DNA of 64,000 nucleotides, from NCBI GenBank assembly GCA_036274155.1, contig DASUGH010000165.1, positions 1 through 64,000 of the forward strand, given 5' to 3'. This document shows, one piece after another, positions 42,809 to 51,009 of the stretch. The stretch's first letter is position 1. The number at the start of each line of letters is the position of its first letter. Source of the DNA: Gp6-AA40 sp036274155. Lineage in GTDB: Bacteria > Acidobacteriota > Vicinamibacteria > Vicinamibacterales > UBA2999. The notes below the pieces were generated by a model, which did not search any database, was not told the DNA's origin, and was given only the letters and a program-made list of their open reading frames with translations. Both the position numbers and the translations under genes were made by a program.

Positions 42809-43381
42809 ATGACCACTCGCATTTCGACCTGCGCAGCCGCATGGCTGATGCTGGTCGCATGTTCAGCATCGGCCAACGCGCAAACCACGGCGACCAACGC
42901 AATCCCGAAATTCGAGGTGGGCGGCGGCTATCAGTGGGTCGACGTCGGCAGCGATCTGGTCGACAACACGTTCCCCGGCGGATTGGGGCTCGACGTCGCC
43001 GTGTACCGTTGGGGGCAGCTTGCGCTGGCCGGCGAACTTGGATGGTCTCATGATTCTTCGGAGGCGTTCGGCAACTCGGTCAGCAGCACGCTGTTCCATA
43101 TCGGCGCCGGGCCACGATTTGCCATCCCGCTCGCCGTCAGGGCGTTGCCGTACGCTCAGGCGTTCATCGGCTATGCAAGGAATTCGAGCTCGGCAACCTT
43201 CAGCGGCACCACACTGGAGGCTTCGGCAAACGCGTTCATGTTCCAGTTCGGTGGCGGCGCCACGGTGAAGATGGGGAACAACTGGGGTCTGTTCGGGGAT
43301 TTGTCGTACCGACACGCTTTTTACGACAACGCGACTGACGAATTCCAGCTGTACCTCGGCGCGCGGTTCTTCGTCAACTGA
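42809..43381 (+). CDS. Small outer-membrane beta-barrel protein, copy 2
   Basis: 190 residues from ATG 42809, with CCGGAGG seven bases upstream. Signal peptide ends in SANAQ. The barrel follows with FEVGGGYQWVDV, LALAGELGWSHD, LFHIGAGPRFAIP, LPYAQAFIGYARN, FMFQFGGGATVK and a final strand ending in ARFFVN. It is a tandem paralogue of the preceding gene, 143 bp away, with clear motif conservation but low overall identity, suggesting an old duplication. An elaborate inverted repeat follows. Confidence 0.85.
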   Translation: MTTRISTCAAAWLMLVACSASANAQTTATNAIPKFEVGGGYQWVDVGSDLVDNTFPGGLGLDVAVYRWGQLALAGELGWSHDSSEAFGNSVSSTLFHIGAGPRFAIPLAVRALPYAQAFIGYARNSSSATFSGTTLEASANAFMFQFGGGATVKMGNNWGLFGDLSYRHAFYDNATDEFQLYLGARFFVN

Positions 43382-43415
43382 CCTTCAGAGACTCAGCGGG
43401 CGAAAACGGAGATCT

Positions 43416-43639
43416 CGGAGGAACGGGACAAGCCTACACGGAGCAACGGAGAAACGGAGACGAACGGAGCGAGCTTCCTCACGCATTCAGAAGGTGGGTC
43501 GCCGGCCTTTTGGCCGGCGATCCCTGCCGCGCGAAGCGCGGGCCCACCTCGGACTGATTGGCGACGTCAGTCAGTGTGACCAGAACTCCGTTCGTCTCCG
43601 TTTCTCCGTTGCTCCGTGTGAGCTTGTCCCGTTTCTCCG
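43416..43639. repeat. Nested inverted repeat with 54-bp arms and an inner three-way junction
   Basis: The outer arms are 43416-43469 and 43586-43639; the right arm is the reverse complement of the left at 51 of 54 positions. The arms are made of short ACGGAG-type repeats (CGGAGCAACGGAGAAACGGA). Inside, AGGTGGG at 43492-43498 pairs with CCCACCT at 43543-43549 and encloses two hairpins: TCGCCGGCC-tttt-GGCCGGCGA (43499-43520) and CGCGC-gaa-GCGCG (43528-43540). The interval between the second barrel gene and the aminotransferase gene contains nothing else. It could be a structured RNA, a mobile unit or a terminator. Confidence 0.9.
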
Positions 43640-43756
43640 TGACCTCCGTTCTCCCGGGAGCGTATCGTCGCACCACCCACTCCGCCCGGAGGGTGTGATC
43701 CGCATCGTTGAGGGGCGCCCGGTGACACCGATCGCCGCGCGTCCTGCCGCCGTTGA

Positions 43757-43762
43757 TATACT
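43757..43762 (+). promoter_or_regulatory. Probable -10 of the aminotransferase gene
   Basis: TATACT lies 30 bp before ATG 43792, which favours that ATG over the ATG at 43753. TACTGG-8 nt-CCAGTA forms a short inverted repeat overlapping it (43759-43778). No convincing -35 is seen. Confidence 0.45.
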
Positions 43763-43791
43763 GGTTTTTTCCCCAGTACGATTCCACGCTC

Positions 43792-44970
43792 ATGACTCTT
43801 GCTGAACGAATGTCCCGCATCGGGACCGAATCCGCGTTCGAAGTCCTCGTCAAGGCCAAGGCCCTCGAGCAGCAGGGCAAATCGGTCGTGCACCTTGAAA
43901 TCGGCCAGCCCGATTTCCCGACGCCGCGTCATGTGATCGATGCGGGCAAGCGTGCCCTCGACGAAGGCTGGACCGGCTACGGCCCGACTGCCGGATTCCC
44001 TGAATTTCGCGAGCTGATAGCCGCCTACGTGTCGCGCACCCGGGGGATACAGGTAGGCGCCGACAACGTGTGCGTCGTTCCCGGGGGCAAGCCCATCATG
44101 TTCTTCACGATGATGGCGGTCGTCGAGCCTGGCGACGAGGTGATCTACCCGAATCCGGGGTTCCCGATCTACGAGTCGGTCATCGAATTCCTCGGCGCCA
44201 AGGCGGTGCCGATGCCGCTCGTGGAGAGCCGGGGATTCTCGTTCGATCTCGAGGTCTTCGCATCGAAGCTCTCGAGCCGGACGAAGATGGTGGTGCTCAA
44301 TTCGCCAGCCAATCCCACCGGCGGGGTCATTCCGCGCGACGACCTGGCGCGCATTGCCGATCTCCTGAAGGATCGCGACGTCATCATCCTGAGCGACGAG
44401 ATCTACTCGCGCATCCACTACGGCGAGCCGCCGCAGTCGATCACGCAGTTCGACGGCATTCTCGACAAGACCGTCATCCTCGACGGTTTCTCGAAGACCT
44501 ATTCGATGACCGGCTGGAGGCTCGGCTACGGCGTGATGCCGCGCTGGCTCGCCGATGCCGTCAATCTGCTCATGGTCAACTCCAACTCCTGCACGGCCAG
44601 CTTCACGCAGCGCGCCGGCATGGCGGCGCTGACAGGGCCGCAGGACTGCGTTGCCGCGATGGTCGAGGAGTTCCGGAAACGCCGCGACGTGATCGTGCGC
44701 GGTCTGAACGCCATCCCCGGCTTCCGCTGCACGCAGCCGGATGGCGCGTTCTACGCGTTCCCCAACGTGTCTGCAACCGGCATGTCGTCGCGTGAGCTCG
44801 CTGATCTGCTGCTCTACGAGGCAGGTGTGGCTGCGTTGAGCGGCACGGCGTTCGGCAGTTACGGGGAAGGCTACCTGCGCTTCAGCTACGCCACCTCGCT
44901 CGAGAACATCGAGGAAGCGCTCGCGCGGATACAGAACGTGTCGGCGCGCTGGACGGCAGCCGTCCGCTAG
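43792..44970 (+). CDS. Class I/II PLP aminotransferase (aspartate aminotransferase-like)
   Basis: 392 residues from ATG 43792. It has the fold type I signature: IGQPDFPTP, GWTGYGPTAGFPEFRE, NSPANPTGG, SDEIYSRIHYGE and the PLP lysine K235 in DGFSKTYSMTGWRLGY. The C-terminal DGAFYAFPN and LRFSYATSLENIEEAL match the aspartate/aromatic aminotransferase group. It transfers an amino group between an amino acid and a 2-oxoacid; exact substrate not predictable. Its stop overlaps the stop of the convergent M24 peptidase gene (CTAG). Confidence 0.93.
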   Translation: MTLAERMSRIGTESAFEVLVKAKALEQQGKSVVHLEIGQPDFPTPRHVIDAGKRALDEGWTGYGPTAGFPEFRELIAAYVSRTRGIQVGADNVCVVPGGKPIMFFTMMAVVEPGDEVIYPNPGFPIYESVIEFLGAKAVPMPLVESRGFSFDLEVFASKLSSRTKMVVLNSPANPTGGVIPRDDLARIADLLKDRDVIILSDEIYSRIHYGEPPQSITQFDGILDKTVILDGFSKTYSMTGWRLGYGVMPRWLADAVNLLMVNSNSCTASFTQRAGMAALTGPQDCVAAMVEEFRKRRDVIVRGLNAIPGFRCTQPDGAFYAFPNVSATGMSSRELADLLLYEAGVAALSGTAFGSYGEGYLRFSYATSLENIEEALARIQNVSARWTAAVR

Positions 44971-46298
44971 GGGGATCCCGAGCCGACCAGACGCGCCACC
45001 TCGTCGGCTTCCTTTGCCACGCCGGCAGTCAGCACCTCGGCTCCGTTCGCGGTGACGAGGATGGTGTCCTCCACCCGGACGTGGAGCTGCTGATCCGGCA
45101 GATCCACGATCGGTTCGATGGCCATCGCCATGCCGGCGCGGAAGGGAAGGGTCCAGTCTCCGACGTCGTGCACTGACAAGCCGACGTAGTGCCCCACGTA
45201 GGCGTAGCGCGGATCGAATCCGTTCTTTCGGTAGATGTCCTCCGCGAGCTTGCGCACGACGTCGCGGGTAACGCCCGGGCGAATCGCGGCGATGATCGCC
45301 TTCTGTGCGTCGAGCGCCGTGCGATAGGCCTTGAGCTGCGCGTCGGTATAGCGTCCCGACACCGGCCACGTGCGTGTGATGTCGATCGTCAGGTAGTCGA
45401 GCGATCCGCCGTAGTCCATCACCACGAGTTCGCCCGCCTTCATCTGACGCCCGTTGCTCTCGTAATGCCACTGGTTTCCCATCGGACCCGAGCCGACGAT
45501 CGCCGGATACGCCGCGGCCTGTAAGCCGTTGCGGACGAACCAGTGGGTCGCCTCGGCTTCGAGCTCGTACTCGAACCGGTCTGGCGCGGTGGCCCGGATC
45601 GCCCGTTCCATCGCTTCAGCGCTGATACGCCCGTTGCGCCGCAGGATCTCGATCTCCCGCGCTGTCTTGACCAGGCGTTGCTCGTCGAGGTGAGGCGTGA
45701 CGTCCTGCAGGTCGAAATACGGATACTGCGCGCGGATGGCGGCGGCTCGAGCCGCATCCTCGGTTGGTTGCTGGGCGAACGGGGCCCCGAGACGACGGGC
45801 GGTGTTCAGCGCGACGTCGAGGCGCCCATGATTGACCTCGTCGCGCTCCGACAAGCGAAGCCAGAGGGGGCTCTGGCCGGACACGCTGCGACGCCTGGCC
45901 AGGAACTCGTGGAGCGCCGCGACAGGCTGAATCGAGGTGAAGCCGTACTTCCGCGCAGCGTTCTGTTCCTCGAGCCAGTTGCTCCCTTCGTAACGGATTT
46001 CGCTCTCGGACAGCTTCGGCAGGAACAGGTGCGCAGCCCCGGTGCCCGCATCCATGACCAGCACGGCATTGAGTGACTCGTTGCCAGTCAGGTAGTAAAA
46101 GTCGTGATCCTGCCTGAACCGGAGCCCTGGCGTCGGCGTCGTGGCGCCGAACATGAGGAGCGTGCCGCGGCCGAGCGTCGCGGCGAGCTTCGCGCGCCTG
46201 GCGGAAAACTCCTCGGGCGCATATCCCATCCGCTCTGCGCCAGCGCCCGTCTGCCAGACGAGCAGGGCGAACGCGAGAGCCGCGACGATGCGCGTCAT
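44967..46298 (-). CDS. Exported M24B aminopeptidase P-like enzyme
   Basis: 443 residues from ATG 46298, which overlaps the prmA stop as ATGA. An N-terminal signal (about 3-21) makes the product exported, unusual for aminopeptidase P. An N-terminal creatinase-like domain is followed by the pita-bread catalytic domain with metal ligands D295, D306, H370, E395 and E410 and catalytic H377 (GHYVGLSVHD, AIEPIVDL, VRVEDTIL). It removes an N-terminal residue preceding proline. It is the last gene of the hrcA operon by spacing and strand. Confidence 0.9.
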   Translation of the reverse strand: MTRIVAALAFALLVWQTGAGAERMGYAPEEFSARRAKLAATLGRGTLLMFGATTPTPGLRFRQDHDFYYLTGNESLNAVLVMDAGTGAAHLFLPKLSESEIRYEGSNWLEEQNAARKYGFTSIQPVAALHEFLARRRSVSGQSPLWLRLSERDEVNHGRLDVALNTARRLGAPFAQQPTEDAARAAAIRAQYPYFDLQDVTPHLDEQRLVKTAREIEILRRNGRISAEAMERAIRATAPDRFEYELEAEATHWFVRNGLQAAAYPAIVGSGPMGNQWHYESNGRQMKAGELVVMDYGGSLDYLTIDITRTWPVSGRYTDAQLKAYRTALDAQKAIIAAIRPGVTRDVVRKLAEDIYRKNGFDPRYAYVGHYVGLSVHDVGDWTLPFRAGMAMAIEPIVDLPDQQLHVRVEDTILVTANGAEVLTAGVAKEADEVARLVGSGSP

Positions 46299-47152
46299 TC
46301 GAATGCCGCCTCGTGCTGGAGCGTGACGCACACCCACTCCTCCTCCTGATTCCGATCGAGCACCCGCATCCGCGGAAAGGATGCAAGGACGGCCGGCTCC
46401 TCTTCCGCGAGGAAGCCGCTGAGAATGATCGGTCCCCGCCTCGCCGTCAGGTCCTGGAGCCGCAGGGCCGACTGCATGATCAAACCACCCGTCAGGTTTG
46501 CCAGCACCAGGTCGAACCTCGAGAGGACGGCGGTCCGGAAGTCGACCAGCCTTACGTCGAGGGTCACGCCATTCAACACCGCATTGTCGCGCGCCGACTG
46601 CACCGCGTCGGGATCGTCATCGATTGCGATTACCCGGGCAGCGCCGAGCATCCGCGCGGCGATGGCGAGCACGCCGGAGCCCGTGCCGACGTCGATGACG
46701 GTTCCGCCAGTGACCTCGAACTGCTGGAGCGCGGCCAGGCACAGCCGCGTCGTTGCATGGTGCCCCGTTCCGAACCCCATCGACGGCTGCACCACCACGA
46801 CGATCGGCTTTCGCAACCGGCCGCCGGCGGCCACTGGTCGCAGCGAACCGGCGTCAGGCACGTCCCATGGCGGCGCAACGATGATGTTGCCGACCCGGAT
46901 GGCCTTCAGGCTGGCCTGTGCGCGTGCCGCCCAGTCTTCGTCCGGTACGTCGACCGGTTCCAGAGCCAGGTCGGGGAAGGCTCCTGGCAGCGTGGCGGCG
47001 GCGCGGTCACGCTCAGTCGGTGTCTGAAAGAACACGCGCCAGGCGCTCTCTGACTGCTCGTCGATGGCAGCGACCTCGTAATCGGTGAGCGCTGCCTGCA
47101 ACAGATCCGGCACGCTCAGACGTCGCACGTCGATGGCGGGCCAGGTACGCAT
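46295..47152 (-). CDS. prmA: Ribosomal protein L11 methyltransferase
   Basis: 285 residues. An N-terminal ferredoxin-like substrate-binding domain with DEDWAARAQASLKAIRVG is followed by the SAM-binding domain: MGFGTGHHATTRLCL and VIDVGTGSGVLAIAA (motif I), and DLVLANLTGG as the catalytic NxTxx-type segment. PrmA trimethylates ribosomal protein L11. It lies 11 bp after dnaJ and overlaps the exported peptidase gene, so it is translationally coupled within the heat-shock operon. Confidence 0.95.
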   Translation of the reverse strand: MRTWPAIDVRRLSVPDLLQAALTDYEVAAIDEQSESAWRVFFQTPTERDRAAATLPGAFPDLALEPVDVPDEDWAARAQASLKAIRVGNIIVAPPWDVPDAGSLRPVAAGGRLRKPIVVVVQPSMGFGTGHHATTRLCLAALQQFEVTGGTVIDVGTGSGVLAIAARMLGAARVIAIDDDPDAVQSARDNAVLNGVTLDVRLVDFRTAVLSRFDLVLANLTGGLIMQSALRLQDLTARRGPIILSGFLAEEEPAVLASFPRMRVLDRNQEEEWVCVTLQHEAAFE

Positions 47153-47163
47153 GTGAGAGTGGG

Positions 47164-48306
47164 TTATCCGAAGATGTCCTTGACCCGGTCGAACAGTCCT
47201 TTGTCCGTCTGATCGTCGAGCCGCGTCGGCTCGTACTTGTCCTTGGGCAGCGAGGCGGCGAACTGCTCGAGCAGTCTCTTCTGCTCCTTGCTCAGCTTCC
47301 TGGGCGTCAGGACCTTGACGGTGACGAGCAGATCGCCGCGGCCTCCACGTCCCGTCACATCGGGCATGCCGCGCCCGCGCACGCGAAAGGTCGTGCCCGT
47401 CTGCGTGCCTTCCGGGATCGTGAACGATTCCTCGCCGTCCAGCGTCGGAATACGGATCGGGCCTCCGAGCGCCGCCGTCGGGTACTGAACAGGAATCTCG
47501 CAGTGCAGATCGTTGCCTTCACGCTGGAAGAACGGATGATCCAGCACCTGGATGACGACGTAGAGGTCGCCGCGCGGACCGCCGGCCAAACCGGCCTCGC
47601 CCTCTCCCGCGAGCCTGAGCCGCTGGCCGGTGGCGATGCCCGCCGGAATGCGCACGGTAAGCTTGCGTTCCTTCTGCACGCGTCCCGCGCCGCGGCACGT
47701 CGAGCATGGCTTGGCGATGATCGATCCGGTGCCGCGGCATTGGCCGCAGGTTCGCGCGACGGTAAAGAACCCCTGCTGGTAACGAATCTGCCCGCGGCCG
47801 TGGCACTGCGGGCACGTGGTGGGCGCCGAGCCCTCGGCGGCGCCGCTGCCGTTGCAGGTGTCGCACGTCTCCTGACGCGGAATCTGGATCGAGGTCTCGA
47901 AGTCGCGCGCCGACTCCTCGAACGAGATCTCCAGGTCGTAACGGAGATCGGCGCCCCGCTGCGGTCCGCCGCGGCGGCGGCCGCCTCCAAAGACATCCGA
48001 GAACCCGAAGATGTCGCCGAGCCCGCCGAGGATGTCCTCGAACCCGGTGAAGACGTTGGGGTCGACGCTGGTCGCGGCGCCGCCGAGCCCGGCGTGGCCG
48101 AAGCGATCGTACATGTGACGCTTGTCGGCGTCGGCGAGGACGGCGTAGGCCTCGGCAGCCTCCTTGAACTTCTCCTCGGCCGCTCGATCGCCCGGGTTGC
48201 GGTCGGGATGGAATTTCAGCGCGAGCTTGCGATACGCGCTCTTGATCTCCTGATCCGTCGCGGTACGCGGGACGCTCAGGATTTCGTAGTAGTCGCGTTT
48301 GCTCAC
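47164..48306 (-). CDS. dnaJ: Chaperone DnaJ
   Basis: 380 residues from GTG 48306, whose bases overlap the grpE stop as GTGA. J domain at 1-72 with HPD at 33-35, a Gly/Phe-rich stretch (GGLGDIFGFSDVFGGGRRRGG), four CxxCxGxG zinc motifs at about 145-210 (CDTCNGSG, CPQCHGRG, CGQCRGTG, CSTCRGAG) and the C-terminal substrate-binding domain. It delivers unfolded proteins to DnaK and stimulates its ATPase. No dnaK gene is in the window. Confidence 0.97.
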   Translation of the reverse strand: MSKRDYYEILSVPRTATDQEIKSAYRKLALKFHPDRNPGDRAAEEKFKEAAEAYAVLADADKRHMYDRFGHAGLGGAATSVDPNVFTGFEDILGGLGDIFGFSDVFGGGRRRGGPQRGADLRYDLEISFEESARDFETSIQIPRQETCDTCNGSGAAEGSAPTTCPQCHGRGQIRYQQGFFTVARTCGQCRGTGSIIAKPCSTCRGAGRVQKERKLTVRIPAGIATGQRLRLAGEGEAGLAGGPRGDLYVVIQVLDHPFFQREGNDLHCEIPVQYPTAALGGPIRIPTLDGEESFTIPEGTQTGTTFRVRGRGMPDVTGRGGRGDLLVTVKVLTPRKLSKEQKRLLEQFAASLPKDKYEPTRLDDQTDKGLFDRVKDIFG

Positions 48307-48815
48307 GGGGTCTTCGCCACCTTCACCATGGACGGCCGCAGCAACCGTTCTCCCAGACGGTATCCGCGCTGCAACTCCTCCATGATCTCGCCTTCACGGT
48401 GCCGATCGCTGGGCTCGTGCACCACGGCTTGATGAATGTTGGGGTCGAAGTCGGCGCCGAGCGCTTCGATCGGCTTCGCTCCGCGCTTTCGCAGCAGTTC
48501 CAGCATCTGCCGGTGAATCAGCTCGACGCCTTTGCGCAGGCCTTCCGCGTCGCTGCCCGAAGGCGCCTGCAGCGCCCGCTCGAGGTTATCGATGATCGGG
48601 AGCATGTCCATCAGCGCATCGGCCGCCGCAAACTCGGAGAGCTCGCGCCGATCCCGCTCCACCCGCTTGCGATAGTTGTCGAACTCCGCCGCCGTGCGCA
48701 GCAACCGATCCTGAAGCGCGTCGCGCTCGCGGCGCAGTTCCTCGACCTCGTCGGGGACACTGCTCGCTTCGCTCGCTGCCTGGGATTCCTGGTCTTCGTA
48801 AGTCTGATCCGCCAT
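48303..48815 (-). CDS. grpE: Nucleotide exchange factor GrpE
   Basis: 170 residues: an acidic N-terminal tail, a long coiled-coil helix (about 20-80, VEELRRERDALQDRLLRTAAEFDNYRKRVERDR) and a C-terminal beta domain with the family motif GADFDPNIHQAV and LQRGYRLGERLLRPSMVKVAK. GrpE releases ADP from DnaK. It is 51 bp downstream of hrcA and overlaps dnaJ by four bases. Confidence 0.96.
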   Translation of the reverse strand: MADQTYEDQESQAASEASSVPDEVEELRRERDALQDRLLRTAAEFDNYRKRVERDRRELSEFAAADALMDMLPIIDNLERALQAPSGSDAEGLRKGVELIHRQMLELLRKRGAKPIEALGADFDPNIHQAVVHEPSDRHREGEIMEELQRGYRLGERLLRPSMVKVAKTP

Positions 48816-48866
48816 GGTTCACGATGTCCGTGGAGGGCCGACCGATCGGGGCGGCCTGGGCACCAG

Positions 48867-49910
48867 CTAGTTCGAATCGCGGAGCACCCGCGAGACGGCG
48901 CGCGTGGTGCCGTCCACGAGCGCGATCGCGCGGGAGTAGTGCATCCGCAACGGGCCGATGACGCCTACCGTACGAGTCGCGCCCTCGTCGACCACCGTCG
49001 AGGCCACGAGGCTGAGCGCCCGCAGGTTCGGCGCCGTGTGTTCGGCACCGATCACGACGGTCAGGCCCGGGCCGTCGATGTACTGGTTCAACAGCCGAAC
49101 CATGCGCTCCTTCTCTTCCATCATCTCCAGCAGGGCGCTCAGCGTTGCCAGCGACACACCTTCCTGGGCTCCGCCGAGCAGCGTTGCTGCTCCCTCGACG
49201 TGGAAGGCCTGCTGCGGCAGCTGATCGAGCGTCGATCGCGCGAGCCGGAGCGCACGCGCCATCAGCTCGTCGTAGAGCGTCCGTTCCTGCTGGAGCCGCG
49301 CCAGCACCGCTTCCCGGACATCCAGCAGCTGGAGACCGGCGAACTCCGTGTTCAGGTAGTTGGCGGCGTGCACCAGATCATCGGGGTTGACCTCCTCGCC
49401 GGCATCAACGACCTTCTGCATTACCTGGCTGCCCCGTGACACGACCACGACCAGCACACGTGAGCCGCCGAGCGCCACGAACTCGAGACGCTGCAGCACG
49501 GCGCAATCGCCGCCAGCCAGCGCAAACCCGACGTGCCTGGCTGTGCGCGCCACCAGATGAGTCACGCTGGCCAGCAGATCGTCGACGAGCGGCGACCGCT
49601 CAGCCTGCTGTCGAAGCTGATGCTCGACGTTGACTGAAGGACGAGCCGGCCGGTGACTCTCGAGGAGCAGATCGACGAACACGCGGTACCCGCGGTCGGT
49701 CGGCAGGCGACCTGACGAGGTGTGCGGCTGATGCAGGTATCCGGCTTCCTCCAGTTGAGCGAGCACGTTGCGAATGGTCGCAGAGGACACGCCCAGGCCG
49801 CTCTCGCGCACGAGCATCTGCGAGGCCACTGGCTCGCCAGTCTCGATGTGCTCGCGTACGAGCGCCGCCAGGACGCGACGCGACCGATCGTTCAGTTCGG
49901 AGGAACCCAT
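48867..49910 (-). CDS. hrcA: Heat-inducible transcriptional repressor HrcA
   Basis: 347 residues: a winged-helix N-terminus (LNDRSRRVLAALVREHIETGEPVASQMLVRESGLGVSSATIRNVLAQLEEAGYLHQPHTSSGRLPTDRGYR) and the HrcA core. HrcA normally represses chaperone genes by binding CIRCE. As first gene of hrcA-grpE-dnaJ-prmA it would be autoregulated, but no CIRCE is recognisable upstream. Confidence 0.96.
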   Translation of the reverse strand: MGSSELNDRSRRVLAALVREHIETGEPVASQMLVRESGLGVSSATIRNVLAQLEEAGYLHQPHTSSGRLPTDRGYRVFVDLLLESHRPARPSVNVEHQLRQQAERSPLVDDLLASVTHLVARTARHVGFALAGGDCAVLQRLEFVALGGSRVLVVVVSRGSQVMQKVVDAGEEVNPDDLVHAANYLNTEFAGLQLLDVREAVLARLQQERTLYDELMARALRLARSTLDQLPQQAFHVEGAATLLGGAQEGVSLATLSALLEMMEEKERMVRLLNQYIDGPGLTVVIGAEHTAPNLRALSLVASTVVDEGATRTVGVIGPLRMHYSRAIALVDGTTRAVSRVLRDSN

Positions 49911-49919
49911 TAGCTGTCA

Positions 49920-49934
49920 GACGCTTAGGGCGTC
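49920..49934. promoter_or_regulatory. Short inverted repeat between hrcA start and its -10
   Basis: GACGC-TTAGG-GCGTC, perfect 5-bp arms, between ATG 49910 and the -10 hexamer. It is the only symmetric candidate operator at the hrcA promoter; it does not match the CIRCE consensus (TTAGCACTC-N9-GAGTGCTAA). Confidence 0.35.
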
Positions 49935-49941
49935 GCCGAAT

Positions 49942-49947
49942 ATTATA
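49942..49947 (-). promoter_or_regulatory. Probable -10 of the hrcA operon
   Basis: A perfect TATAAT on the minus strand, 32 bp upstream of ATG 49910, preceded by GGC. No matching TTGACA-like -35 is present at 16-18 bp. Confidence 0.6.
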
Positions 49948-50003
49948 GCCGACCGGCGCGCTCGGGCAGGCCGGGCCGGGTACTCTCGACCAGACCAGGA
50001 GCG

Positions 50004-50849
50004 TCAGCGTTCGGCCGTGGCTTTGAGCGCCCCGTCCCAGCGCATGCTGATCGCGGCCACGTTGCCGTCGCCGATCTTGCCGTGCTTGACGCCGATCAGT
50101 TCGGCCAGAATGCTGACGGCGATTTCCTGCGGAGTGATGGCGCCGATGTCCAGGCCTATCGGGGCATGGACCTTCCGCAACATATCCGCCGAGGCTCCCT
50201 CGTCGCGCAGCGCGTCGAAGATCCGCCTGACCTTGGCGCGACTGCCGATCAGGCCGACATAGCGCAGGGGAGTGGAGACGAGCGCACGCAGGGCATCCAG
50301 ATCGTGTTTGTGGCCGCGCGTGACGATGACTGCGTACGCCGTGGGCGGCAGCTGATGATTCTGCAGCCAGGAGGGGATGTCGTCGACGATCACGTCGATG
50401 CCGTCTCCGAAGCGCTCCTGGCTCGCGAACTTCTCGCGGTCGTCGACGACGTGCACGCGGAAGCCGGTTTCGAAAGCCATCTTGCCAAGGAAGTAGCCGA
50501 CGTGTCCGGCGCCGAAGATGTAGACGTCGGGCGCCGGCTCCACCGGTTCGATGAACACTTCCATCTGGCCGCCGCAGATCAGCCCCGACTCTTCGGCGAT
50601 ATCGTCGGTGAGCTCGTACTTCACGTTGAGCGGGCGGCGTGAGGTAATCGTCTCTCGCGCCTTCCAGAAGGCGTCGTTCTCGTAGCAGCCGCCGCCGATG
50701 GTGCCGACGGTCCGGCCGTCTGCGTACACGAGCATCTTCGCGCCCACGCGTTGAGGCGTGGAGCCGGTGGACGAGACGATGGTCACGAGCGCCACCTCTT
50801 CGCCCCGTTCGAGCGCGTCCGCCAGAGCGGTGAAAACCTCCTGGTTCAT
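50004..50849 (-). CDS. XdhC/CoxI family molybdoenzyme maturation factor
   Basis: 281 residues. The N-terminal XdhC_CoxI domain (about 10-85) has VTIVSSTGSTPQRVGAKMLV and TIGGGCYENDAF. The C-terminal Rossmann-like XdhC_C domain starts at VYIFGAGHVGYFLG (about 108) with YVGLIGSRAKVRRIF and APIGLDIGAITPQEIAVSILAELI. XdhC proteins bind molybdenum cofactor and insert it into xanthine-dehydrogenase-type enzymes. No such enzyme subunit lies in the window, so its partner is elsewhere. A heptamer repeat array lies in its upstream region. Confidence 0.9.
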   Translation of the reverse strand: MNQEVFTALADALERGEEVALVTIVSSTGSTPQRVGAKMLVYADGRTVGTIGGGCYENDAFWKARETITSRRPLNVKYELTDDIAEESGLICGGQMEVFIEPVEPAPDVYIFGAGHVGYFLGKMAFETGFRVHVVDDREKFASQERFGDGIDVIVDDIPSWLQNHQLPPTAYAVIVTRGHKHDLDALRALVSTPLRYVGLIGSRAKVRRIFDALRDEGASADMLRKVHAPIGLDIGAITPQEIAVSILAELIGVKHGKIGDGNVAAISMRWDGALKATAER

Positions 50850-50893
50850 CTACGGGAATTATAGAGGTAGGAGGTGGAGGCGGGGCTATCGAA

Positions 50894-51009
50894 GAGGTGC
50901 CGGGGGTGCGAGGTGCCGGGGGTGCGAGGGTGCCGGGGGTGCGAGGTGCGAGGTGCGAGGTGCCGGGGTGCGAGGTGCCGGGGGTGCGGGGTGCGAGGTG
51001 CGAGGTGCG
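50894..51009. repeat. GAGGTGC heptamer array
   Basis: Runs of 7-bp GAGGTGC/GGGGTGC units, partly organised as 15-16-bp doublets (GAGGTGCCGGGGGTGC). The array fills most of the 201 bp between the xdhC start and the PBP stop. On the other strand it reads CGCACCT/GGCACCC, close to the CGAACCC unit of the array at 2.9-3.3 kb. A long minus-strand ORF across it is an artefact. Confidence 0.88.

Noticed and set aside
49911..49950. TTAGC next to the hrcA start as half of a CIRCE
   Set aside because: Only five bases match and the second half (GAGTGCTAA) is missing.
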